DNA from: Alphaproteobacteria bacterium
GTDB lineage: Bacteria > Pseudomonadota > Alphaproteobacteria > Rhizobiales > Devosiaceae
Length of the DNA stretch: 5,119 nt
Assembly (NCBI GenBank): GCA_018820005.1
Contig: JAHJOS010000477.1
Coordinates: forward strand, 1 to 5,119
Reading direction: 5' to 3'
The position numbers and the translations under genes were made by a program. The notes below the pieces were generated by a model. The model was not told the origin of the DNA. It made no database searches and saw nothing but the letters and a program-made list of their open reading frames with translations. Positions within the stretch are counted from its first letter, which is position 1; each line of letters starts with the position of its first letter. Shown in pieces: positions 1 through 5,119 of the stretch.

Positions 1-1
1 C

Positions 2-730
2 GAAGCCGCCCTTGCCGACGGCGCCGATCTCGTCGGCGGCTGCAGCTACACCGATCCAGATCCCACCGAGCATATCGCCCGCATTTTCGCGCTGGCCGAG
101 CGTTTTGGCGTTGCCGCCGATTTCCACGTCGATTTCGATCTGACGCCAACCGGCTCGGACCTGCCTGCCATCGTCGCCGAGACCGAACGCCGGGGCTGGC
201 AGGAACGTGTCGTATGCGGCCATGCCACCAAATTCTCCACCTGGGCGCCATCCGAGCGCGACGCAATGGCCGATCGCCTGGCCGCAGCCGGCATTGGCGT
301 CGTTGCCCTGCCCGCCACCGATCTCTTTCTTCTGGGCCGCAGCGCCGAAACCCTGGTGCCGCGCGCGGTGGCGCCGCTGATGGCGCTGGCGGCGCGGGGC
401 GTCGTCACCGCTGTGGCCAGCAACAATGTGCTCAACCCCTTCACGCCCTATGGCGACGCCAATCTGATGCGCATGGCCAATCTGTTCGCCAACGTCGCCC
501 AATTGGCGCGCGATGATGCGCTTGCGCAGGCCTTCGCCATGATCTCGGCACAGCCCGCCCGTCTGTTGGGACGCCCGCATGATCTGGCGGTTGGCGCCTC
601 AGCCGATCTGGTGCTGATCGATGCGATCTCGCCTGCCGATGCCGTGCGTCGCTGCGCGCCGGCACTGGCGGGTTGGAAGCGTGGCCGGCAGAGCTTTGAG
701 CGGCCCCGGGCCACCATGATGGGTCACTGA
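2..730 (+). CDS. Amidohydrolase, cytosine-deaminase-like (C-terminal part; 5' end outside window)
   Basis: The reading frame is open from the first bases to the TGA at 728-730 and gives 242 residues, roughly the C-terminal 60% of a ~400-residue amidohydrolase; the N-terminal HxH metal motif lies outside. Residues are numbered from the first codon seen. Visible family features are a metal-type histidine in FHVDFD (H42), a second in CGHATK (H74), the LPATDLFLLGR segment (~103-113), the SNNVLNPFTPYGDANL block (~140-155) and a C-terminal beta-sandwich tail with GASADLVLID (~198-207), typical of metal-dependent amidohydrolases. The best match from memory is the CodA/COG0402 group, cytosolic hydrolases that deaminate or hydrolyse cyclic C-N bonds. 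Compared with remembered E. coli CodA, the catalytic Glu of HCDE falls at Phe45 and the Asp pair of GHDD falls on Asn-Asn, so cytosine deaminase activity should not be assumed. It converges on the regulator gene. Family is fairly sure; substrate is unknown. Confidence 0.85.
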   Translation, partial: EAALADGADLVGGCSYTDPDPTEHIARIFALAERFGVAADFHVDFDLTPTGSDLPAIVAETERRGWQERVVCGHATKFSTWAPSERDAMADRLAAAGIGVVALPATDLFLLGRSAETLVPRAVAPLMALAARGVVTAVASNNVLNPFTPYGDANLMRMANLFANVAQLARDDALAQAFAMISAQPARLLGRPHDLAVGASADLVLIDAISPADAVRRCAPALAGWKRGRQSFERPRATMMGH

Positions 731-735
731 CGCGA

Positions 736-1644
736 TCAGCTCGCGATCCGGCGGGACACGGCCAGCGCGACGCTGGGGCGAATGCGCCCGTCACGGCGGA
801 AATCGGTAGGCGACATGCCGGCAATCTTGCGGAAGGATTTGTTGAAGGCGCTCAGCGAGCCAAACCCGCTGTCCATGGCAACCTGCAGCACATTGGCATC
901 CTCCTGCATCAGCAGGGCCTGCGCATAGCTCAGCCGCATCAGGTTCACATAATCATTGAGCGTCATGCCCGTCGATTTCTTGAACACGTTCATCGCGTAT
1001 TTGGGATGGATATCGGCCGCCGAGGCAATGTCGGCGGAATCGATGTCCTCGCGGAAATTCTCGGCGATGAAATCGCAGATCCGCACCACGATGGGTGAGG
1101 ACTGGTGGTCGAGCCCCTCCACTGTCAGCCCCGTATTGGCCGCATCGGGCAGCAGCCGATAGGGATCGAAGCGAATGCGCTCGATGCGCAGCAGCAGCTC
1201 GTCCACCGCCATGATGGCCTTCATGGGGTCGCCCGAGCGGGCATATTCATTCCATCGCGAAAAATTGAGTGAGTCAGCGATGTCGGTCGCGTGGGTTACC
1301 AGCGCGGCGCCCTGCATCAGTCGTGCCTGCACATCGCGCGGCAGTCGAAGCCGGAAAAAATGCACCAGCGGCAGATGACCGCCCGTATAGACCAGATCGT
1401 CCGAGCAATCATCGAGCTGATGGGGCAGTCCGCCCCAGAACAGGGCCATATCCCCCTGCTGGAACAGCACTTCGTGGCCACTCATCTTATAATGGGCCCA
1501 GCCGCGGACGATGTAGTTGACTTCAACCTGGGCGTGCCAGTGTGGCGCCCGCATGATCAGCGGCGTTGCATGAAACATGCTGAGCGCCGTGGGCTTGCGC
1601 TCTACGCCATTGGCGACGGGCTCGTAATAGCCCCGATCTGCCAT
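736..1644 (-). CDS. AraC/MelR-like transcriptional regulator
   Basis: A complete 302-residue regulator. The N-terminal cupin-type sensor (~25-100) carries PHWHAQVEVNY (34-44) and a GDMALFWGGLPHQL segment (64-77), both strongly reminiscent of E. coli MelR, the melibiose-responsive activator. The C-terminal ~110 residues form the AraC DNA-binding domain: first helix-turn-helix about 200-222 and second about 250-272, ending in the signature GMSPTDFRR (276-284). The length fits the family (~300). I chose the ATG at 1644-1642, preceded by GGAAAG at a short spacing; the frame extends five codons to a TTG at 1659, which has AGGG nine bases upstream and remains possible. The gene is divergent from the ABC importer, 105 bp away, and most likely controls it in response to the imported sugar; that is inferred from position. 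A MelR-like sensor suggests an oligosaccharide effector, but the ligand cannot be read from sequence. Confidence 0.93.
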   Translation of the reverse strand: MADRGYYEPVANGVERKPTALSMFHATPLIMRAPHWHAQVEVNYIVRGWAHYKMSGHEVLFQQGDMALFWGGLPHQLDDCSDDLVYTGGHLPLVHFFRLRLPRDVQARLMQGAALVTHATDIADSLNFSRWNEYARSGDPMKAIMAVDELLLRIERIRFDPYRLLPDAANTGLTVEGLDHQSSPIVVRICDFIAENFREDIDSADIASAADIHPKYAMNVFKKSTGMTLNDYVNLMRLSYAQALLMQEDANVLQVAMDSGFGSLSAFNKSFRKIAGMSPTDFRRDGRIRPSVALAVSRRIAS

Positions 1645-1673
1645 CTTACTTTCCGCCAACTCTGCATACCCTT

Positions 1674-1691
1674 TTGGTGGGACGCCACCAA
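1674..1691. promoter_or_regulatory. Perfect inverted repeat, candidate operator
   Basis: TTGGTGG (1674-1680), spacer GACG, CCACCAA (1685-1691): two perfect 7-bp arms around 4 bp, in the divergent spacer about 58 bp upstream of the binding-protein start codon and 30 bp upstream of the regulator start. The position suits a site governing both promoters. AraC/MelR proteins usually bind direct repeats, so the binder could be the neighbouring regulator or another sugar-responsive repressor. The repeat is seen directly; the operator role is inferred. Confidence 0.4.
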
Positions 1692-1737
1692 CTATTCAGA
1701 TAGCTTAGAAAGCGCTCATCGCAAGAGCAACCTAAAA

Positions 1738-1743
1738 GGGAGG
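1738..1743 (+). promoter_or_regulatory. Ribosome-binding site deciding the binding-protein start
   Basis: GGGAGG lies directly against a first in-frame ATG (1744) and six bases before a second ATG (1750). Normal Shine-Dalgarno spacing favours 1750 as the true start; 1744 would add only Met-Asn. Confidence 0.75.
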
Positions 1744-1749
1744 ATGAAT

Positions 1750-3024
1750 ATGAACCGTATTGCTTCGCGTCGTGGACGCGTGCTCGCTCTGGCTTTGGCC
1801 GGTGTCAGCTTTCTCAGCGTGGCCGCAGCTTCGGCCGGAGAAATCTCGGTCTGGGTCTGGGACAAGGCGTTCAACGGCGACACCATGCGTGAAGCCGGCG
1901 CGCTCTACACAGCCGATCACCCGGATGTGACGTTCAACGTCGACGATACCGCCAGCCAGGACGATATCCGCGCCAAGCTGCAGACGCAGCTGCTGGCCGG
2001 CAGCACCGAAGGTCTGCCCGACATCGTGCTGATCCAGGACGATATTGCCCAGAAGTACCTGCAGTCGTTCCCCGGCGCTTTCGAGCCGCTGTCAGACAGC
2101 ATCGATATGTCGCTGTTTGCCCAGTACAAGGTTGCCGCTGCTACCGTTGACGGCAAGTCCTACTCGGTGCCCTTCGACTCCGGTGTGACGGGCCTGTTCT
2201 ACCGTTCGGATTTCCTGCAGGAAGCCGGCTTCACCGCCGCTGACCTCAAGGACATCACCTGGGACCGCCTGATCGAAATCGGCAAGGTCGTCAAAGAAAA
2301 GACCGGCAAGCCGCTGCTCGATCTCGACCTCAATGACACCGGCGTCATCCGCATGATGATGCAGTCGGCCGGCGAGTGGTATTTCAACGCTGATGGCAGC
2401 CTGCACATCACCGACAATGCCGCCCTCAAGAAGGCGATCGAAACCTACGCCAAGTTCTACCAGAACGACCTCGTCAAGCCAGTTTCCGGCTGGGCCGAAT
2501 ACACCGGCGCCTTCACATCGGGCGAAGTTGCCGTGGTGCCGGTTGGCGTCTGGATCACCGCCACGATCAAGGCCAATGCCGATCAGTCTGGAAAGTGGGC
2601 TATTGCTCCTATCCCGCGCCTTGATATCGACGGCGCCGTCAACGCGTCCAACCAGGGCGGCTCGAGCTGGTTTGTGCTGTCGTCCTCTGACAACAAGGAA
2701 GAGACCGTCGACTTCCTCAAGACCGTCTGGGCCGGCAATGACGACTTCTATCAGGACATCCTGATCAAGCGCGGCGCTGTTGGCTCGCTCCTGTCGGCGC
2801 GCAATGGCGATGCCTTCAAGGCATCAGACGACTTCTTCGGTGGTGCTCCGGTCTGGCAGGACTTCTCGACCTGGCTGTCGCAGGTCCCGAGCGTTGATTA
2901 CGGCACCTTCACGTCCGAAGTCGATGCTGCCGTTCAGGCTCAGATGCCTGGCATCATCGCCGGTGGCGACATCGATGCCGCCCTGCAGGCCATCAACGAC
3001 CAGGCCCAGCAGCAGATGCAGTAA
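1750..3024 (+). CDS. Carbohydrate ABC transporter substrate-binding protein (CUT1, family 1)
   Basis: A 424-residue periplasmic sugar-binding protein, the usual length for MalE/UgpB-type family 1 binding proteins. The N-terminus is a Sec signal peptide: basic stretch (RIASRRGR), hydrophobic core about 11-27, and a likely signal peptidase I cut after ASA (residue 29), giving mature GEISVWVW. There is no lipobox cysteine, so it should be soluble in the periplasm. The RR at 7-8 is not followed by a proper twin-arginine consensus. Family landmarks are GLPDIVLIQDD (88-98), the hinge-like YSVPFDSGVTGLFYRSDFL (138-156), FTSGEVAVVPVG (255-266), NQGGSSWFVLSSS (301-313) and a C-terminal amphipathic tail (about 407-424). 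Many tryptophans (35, 37, 210, 248, 268, 307) could stack on sugar rings. It is the first gene of the importer operon, divergent from the regulator. The ligand is not identifiable; a mono- or oligosaccharide or polyol is likely. Confidence 0.93.
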   Translation: MNRIASRRGRVLALALAGVSFLSVAAASAGEISVWVWDKAFNGDTMREAGALYTADHPDVTFNVDDTASQDDIRAKLQTQLLAGSTEGLPDIVLIQDDIAQKYLQSFPGAFEPLSDSIDMSLFAQYKVAAATVDGKSYSVPFDSGVTGLFYRSDFLQEAGFTAADLKDITWDRLIEIGKVVKEKTGKPLLDLDLNDTGVIRMMMQSAGEWYFNADGSLHITDNAALKKAIETYAKFYQNDLVKPVSGWAEYTGAFTSGEVAVVPVGVWITATIKANADQSGKWAIAPIPRLDIDGAVNASNQGGSSWFVLSSSDNKEETVDFLKTVWAGNDDFYQDILIKRGAVGSLLSARNGDAFKASDDFFGGAPVWQDFSTWLSQVPSVDYGTFTSEVDAAVQAQMPGIIAGGDIDAALQAINDQAQQQMQ

Positions 3025-3033
3025 CCTCCCCGA

Positions 3034-3059
3034 CGAAAGAGGGCTTCGGCTCGCTTTCG
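3034..3059 (+). promoter_or_regulatory. Hairpin with cUUCGg tetraloop after the binding-protein gene
   Basis: Arms 3034-3044 and 3049-3059 pair over 11 positions with one A-G mismatch and one G-U, enclosing TTCG closed by C-G, an exceptionally stable RNA tetraloop. It begins 10 bases after the binding-protein stop codon. No T-run follows, so it is a poor intrinsic terminator and more likely an RNA-end-stabilising or processing element that protects the upstream message. Confidence 0.6.
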
Positions 3060-3063
3060 CATG

Positions 3064-3092
3064 GGTCGGGCGCCATGATCTGGCGCCCGACC
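3064..3092 (+). promoter_or_regulatory. Perfect 12-bp GC-rich hairpin between binding protein and permease
   Basis: Arms GGTCGGGCGCCA (3064-3075) and TGGCGCCCGACC (3081-3092) are perfectly complementary around a 5-base loop (TGATC). It starts only four bases after the UUCG hairpin. The sequence downstream (TGTCGGCAATTGG) has no uridine tract, so full termination is unlikely. By analogy with malE-malF intercistronic structures, it probably blocks 3' exonucleases or causes partial read-through, keeping binding protein in excess over membrane subunits. The fold is seen; the role is inferred. Confidence 0.65.
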
Positions 3093-3120
3093 TGTCGGCA
3101 ATTGGAATGGTTGTGCATCA

Positions 3121-3127
3121 GGGAGGG
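3121..3127 (+). promoter_or_regulatory. Ribosome-binding site supporting a TTG start
   Basis: GGGAGGG stands six bases before the TTG at 3134. An in-frame TGA at 3128-3130 rules out any start further upstream, and the next in-frame ATG would be residue 29, inside the first membrane helix. TTG is therefore the only reasonable start. Confidence 0.8.
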
Positions 3128-3133
3128 TGACAA

Positions 3134-4027
3134 TTGGCGCAGGCAAAACTGCATCGCAAGGAGCAGGTAACCGGCTGGGTATTCATTGCCCCCGCCTTGG
3201 TACTGCTCGGACTATTCATGATTTATCCGATCGTCTGGTCGCTCTGGATGAGCTTTCAGGTCGGCAAGGGGATGAATCTCAGCTTTGGCGGCTTTGCCAA
3301 TATCGTCAGGTTGACCAAGGACGCCGTGTTCCTTCGGGCCCTGGGCAATACCTTCACCTTCTTCGTCTTCCAGGTCCCGATCATGATTGTTCTGGCGCTG
3401 CTGTTTGCAGTGGCGCTGAACGATTCGACCCTGAAATTCCGGGGCTTCTTCCGCACGGCGATCTTTCTGCCCTGCGCCACCTCGCTGATCGCCTATTCCA
3501 CCGTGTTCAAGTCGATGTTCGCCATCGATGGCGTGGTGAACCAGACGCTGATGGAACTGCACCTGATCGCCTCCCCCATTTCCTGGCTCGGCGACCCCTT
3601 CTGGGCCAAGGTGCTGATCATCATGGCCATCACCTGGCGCTGGACCGGCTACAACATGATCTTCTATCTGGCGGCCCTGCAGAATGTGGATCGCTCGATT
3701 TATGAAGCCGCCCGCATCGACGGTGTGCCCGCCTGGGCGCGCTTCCGCTACCTCACCATTCCCATGCTCAAGCCGGTGATCCTGTTCACGACGGTGATTT
3801 CGACCATCGGCACGCTGCAGCTGTTCGACGAGGTTTACAACTTCAGCGCCGGCACCGGCGGCCCGGCGGATTCGACGCTGACGCTCTCGCTCTACATCTA
3901 CAACCTCACCTTCAAGTTCATGCCCAGCTTCGGCTATTCGGCCACCGTGTCGTGGGTGATCGTGGTGCTTGTGGGTATCCTGAGCTTCCTGCAGTTCATG
4001 ATTGCGCGTGATCGGAGAACCTCATGA
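3134..4027 (+). CDS. Sugar ABC transporter permease, MalF/UgpA-like (CUT1)
   Basis: A 297-residue inner-membrane permease with about six helices, roughly at 14-36, 74-96, 107-129, 158-182, 214-236 and 268-291. The cytoplasmic coupling loop carries the canonical EAA motif, YEAARIDGVPAWARFRYLTIP (E191, D196, G197), which docks into the ATPase. Its length matches LacF/UgpA-type permeases; it lacks the long periplasmic insert of E. coli MalF. It starts at TTG with a strong Shine-Dalgarno sequence. It lies 109 bp after the binding-protein gene, behind two hairpins, and its stop overlaps the next start (ATGA, 4024-4027), so the two permeases are probably translationally coupled and made in equal amounts, as their heterodimer needs. 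The C-terminus (ARDRRTS) is cytosolic and short. Substrate is unknown. Confidence 0.95.
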   Translation: MAQAKLHRKEQVTGWVFIAPALVLLGLFMIYPIVWSLWMSFQVGKGMNLSFGGFANIVRLTKDAVFLRALGNTFTFFVFQVPIMIVLALLFAVALNDSTLKFRGFFRTAIFLPCATSLIAYSTVFKSMFAIDGVVNQTLMELHLIASPISWLGDPFWAKVLIIMAITWRWTGYNMIFYLAALQNVDRSIYEAARIDGVPAWARFRYLTIPMLKPVILFTTVISTIGTLQLFDEVYNFSAGTGGPADSTLTLSLYIYNLTFKFMPSFGYSATVSWVIVVLVGILSFLQFMIARDRRTS

Positions 4028-4836
4028 CCTTTGCTCTGGTTCGCCGCGGCCTCATTTATGCGCTGCTGTCCCTCGCCGCCTTCATCTCGATCTTTCCGTT
4101 TTACTGGATGGTCGTGGGCGCCACCAATACCTCTGCCGAGATCATCAAGGGCAAGTCCTCGATCGGGTCGGCCCTGATCACCAATGCCATGGCTTTCTTC
4201 AGCCAGGTCGATGCCGTGCGCATCTTCTGGAACTCGGGCGTCATCGCCATTGTCGGCACGATCCTGACCCTGGCGGTCTCCTCGCTGGCCGGTTACGGCT
4301 TTGAGATGTTCCGCTCGCGGATACGCGAGAAGCTGTTCGGCTTCCTGCTCCTGCTGCTGTCGATCCCGTTTGCAGCCATGATGGTGCCGCTGTTTGTGAT
4401 GTTCAGCCAGGCCAAGCTGGTCAACACCTTTACCGCGGCAATCCTGCCGACGGTGGCGTCGATCTTCATCATCTTCTATTTCCGCCAGGCCACCAAGGCG
4501 TTCCCGCGCGAGTTGCGCGATGCGGCCAAGATCGACGGGCTCAAGGAATGGCAGATCTTCCTTTATGTCTATCTGCCGGTGATGCGCTCGACCTATGCGG
4601 CGGCCACCATCATCGTCTTCATGGCCAACTGGAACAATTACCTCTGGCCGCTGGTGGTGCTGCAGACCGCTGACAACAAGACGATCACGCTGATCCTGTC
4701 GGGTCTGACGGCGGCCTATACGCCGGACTATGGCCTGATCCTGTTCGGCACGGTGCTTGCCACGCTCCCCACTCTCATCATCTTCTTCCTGCTCCAGCGC
4801 CGCTTCGTTGAAGGCATGCTGGGCGCGGTCAAATAA
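4024..4836 (+). CDS. Sugar ABC transporter permease, MalG/UgpE-like (CUT1)
   Basis: A 270-residue partner permease, the usual size for LacG/UgpE proteins. Hydrophobic segments fall near 8-31, 70-92, 104-127, 135-157, 190-212 and 237-257. The coupling loop reads [23 protein letters not shown] (163-185), with Asp166 where the EAA motif usually has Glu, a conservative change; Asp171 and Gly172 are kept. Family marks include [12 protein letters not shown] (202-213) and the C-terminal [10 protein letters not shown], close to the FxxGxxxGAVKG end typical of MalG-like permeases. The start ATG overlaps the previous stop by four bases, with GGAG six bases upstream. It pairs with the upstream permease to form the translocation pore and is followed by the ATPase gene after 11 bp. 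Confidence 0.95.
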   Translation: MTFALVRRGLIYALLSLAAFISIFPFYWMVVGATNTSAEIIKGKSSIGSALITNAMAFFSQVDAVRIFWNSGVIAIVGTILTLAVSSLAGYGFEMFRSRIREKLFGFLLLLLSIPFAAMMVPLFVMFSQAKLVNTFTAAILPTVASIFIIFYFRQATKAFPRELRDAAKIDGLKEWQIFLYVYLPVMRSTYAAATIIVFMANWNNYLWPLVVLQTADNKTITLILSGLTAAYTPDYGLILFGTVLATLPTLIIFFLLQRRFVEGMLGAVK

Positions 4837-4847
4837 GGTTCAGAACC
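4837..4847 (+). repeat. Eleven-base palindromic spacer before the ATPase start
   Basis: GGTTC-A-GAACC fills the whole gap between the permease stop and the ATPase ATG. The weak Shine-Dalgarno AAGG (4835-4838) runs into its left arm, so a small hairpin (GGTT/AACC) could partly hide it and make ATPase translation depend on ribosomes arriving from the permease gene. The arms are short, so chance is a fair alternative. Confidence 0.35.
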
Positions 4848-5119
4848 ATGAGCAGTCTCAAGCTTACGGACGTACACAAAAGCTACGGGAAACTCGAAGT
4901 CATCAAGGGTGTCGATCTCGAAATCCAGTCCAAGGAATTCGTCGTTTTCGTCGGACCCTCGGGCTGTGGCAAGTCTACCCTGCTGCGCATGATCGCCGGG
5001 CTCGAACACATCACCGCCGGTGATCTCGAAATCGGCGGCGTGCGGATGAATGATGTCGATCCCTCCAAGCGGGGCATCGCCATGGTGTTCCAGTCCTATG
5101 CGCTCTATCCGCATATGAG
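4848..5119 (+). CDS. Sugar ABC transporter ATPase, MalK/UgpC-like (N-terminal 90 residues; runs off window)
   Basis: The frame starts at ATG 4848 ([14 protein letters not shown]) and stays open to the window end, giving the first 90 residues of what should be a ~350-370-residue protein. Visible motifs are the A-loop aromatic Tyr13, which stacks on adenine, Walker [10 protein letters not shown] (36-44) with Lys42, [16 protein letters not shown] (49-64) and the Q-loop Gln82 in [12 protein letters not shown] (79-90), the highly conserved MalK/UgpC form. The LSGGQ signature, Walker B and the C-terminal regulatory OB-like domain lie beyond the window. It is the cytosolic energy-coupling subunit, forming a homodimer under the two permeases. 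It is placed last of the four, 11 bp after the MalG-like gene, and in such operons catabolic genes often follow. Its ligand specificity cannot be told from these residues. Confidence 0.95.
   Translation, partial: MSSLKLTDVHKSYGKLEVIKGVDLEIQSKEFVVFVGPSGCGKSTLLRMIAGLEHITAGDLEIGGVRMNDVDPSKRGIAMVFQSYALYPHM

Larger units (their letters stand above)
1645..1749. promoter_or_regulatory. Divergent control region between regulator and importer genes
   Basis: These 105 bp separate the regulator start (minus strand) from the binding-protein start (plus strand) and must hold both promoters and any operator. The middle (about 1690-1720) is more AT-rich than the flanking genes, as expected for a promoter. 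I see no convincing -35/-10 pair near the sigma70 consensus in either direction, which fits an activator-dependent promoter. The clearest structure is the inverted repeat at 1674-1691. CCCTTTT (1669-1675) and AAAAGGG (1734-1740) also form a widely spaced inverted pair, the latter running into the binding-protein ribosome-binding site. Confidence 0.6.

Noticed and set aside
731..745. Small hairpin CGCGA-N5-TCGCG at the convergent junction as a bidirectional terminator.
   Set aside because: The stem is only 5 bp, it runs into the regulator's last codons and has no T-run on either side.
46..824. Long minus-strand frames at 46-444, 441-824 and 448-717.
   Set aside because: They are antisense to the amidohydrolase (and partly run into the regulator gene), with low-complexity Arg/Ala/Ser-rich translations and no recognisable motifs; expected in GC-rich DNA.
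1291..1749. The binding-protein frame stays open for about 450 bases upstream of its start, which would give a 577-residue protein.
   Set aside because: This stretch is antisense to the regulator gene. A clear signal peptide and a ribosome-binding site place the real start at 1750.
1750..1839. Twin-arginine export signal in the binding protein (SRRGRV).
   Set aside because: The consensus hydrophobic residues after the arginine pair are not met, and sugar-binding proteins of this family are normally Sec-exported; the ASA cut site fits Sec.
3034..3100. The tandem hairpins as rho-independent terminators ending the operon.
   Set aside because: No uridine tract follows either stem, and the permease and ATPase genes of the same transporter follow directly, so the operon almost certainly continues.
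1917..3562. Several frames of 68-123 residues overlapping the binding-protein and permease genes on both strands.
   Set aside because: No domain, no ribosome-binding site and composition typical of out-of-frame translation of the real genes.
3127..3705. A 192-residue plus-strand frame from 3127 overlapping the first permease.
   Set aside because: It lacks the hydrophobic and EAA features of the overlapping frame, which encodes an unmistakable permease; it is a shifted reading of the same DNA.

Overview
The window is about 60% GC, densely coded and uses GC-rich third positions. Gene style and content point to an alphaproteobacterium, probably of the Hyphomicrobiales (rhizobial/Devosia-like). 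That placement is an inference from overall character; no rRNA or other phylogenetic marker is present.

Layout. (1) Positions 2-730, plus strand: the C-terminal 242 residues of an amidohydrolase of the cytosine-deaminase-like group, whose N-terminus lies outside the window. (2) Positions 736-1644, minus strand: a complete AraC-family regulator with a MelR-like layout, an N-terminal sugar-sensing cupin and a C-terminal double helix-turn-helix. It converges on the amidohydrolase with 5 bp between the stop codons. (3) Positions 1645-1749: a 105-bp divergent control region with a perfect 7-bp inverted repeat. (4) Positions 1750 to the window end, plus strand: a CUT1-type carbohydrate ABC importer in the order periplasmic binding protein (1750-3024), MalF-like permease (3134-4027), MalG-like permease (4024-4836), MalK/UgpC-type ATPase (4848 to beyond 5119, truncated).

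How the genes fit together. The binding protein captures a sugar or sugar derivative in the periplasm. The two permeases form the membrane channel and the ATPase drives import. The divergent regulator is the obvious candidate to control the importer in response to the same sugar or its metabolite. The MelR resemblance hints at an oligosaccharide such as an alpha-galactoside, but no catabolic enzyme is visible in the window to settle the substrate. The amidohydrolase points toward the regulator, so it belongs to another transcription unit and need not be functionally related.

Most notable non-coding structure: the 109-bp gap between the binding-protein and first permease genes carries two consecutive strong hairpins with no downstream T-run. 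The first has a cUUCGg tetraloop and the second a perfect 12-bp stem. This is what an element that raises binding-protein expression over the membrane subunits would look like. I see no mobile element, CRISPR array, tRNA/rRNA gene or clearly novel multi-gene system here. The region is mainly an ordinary sugar-uptake operon, with a few details worth checking.
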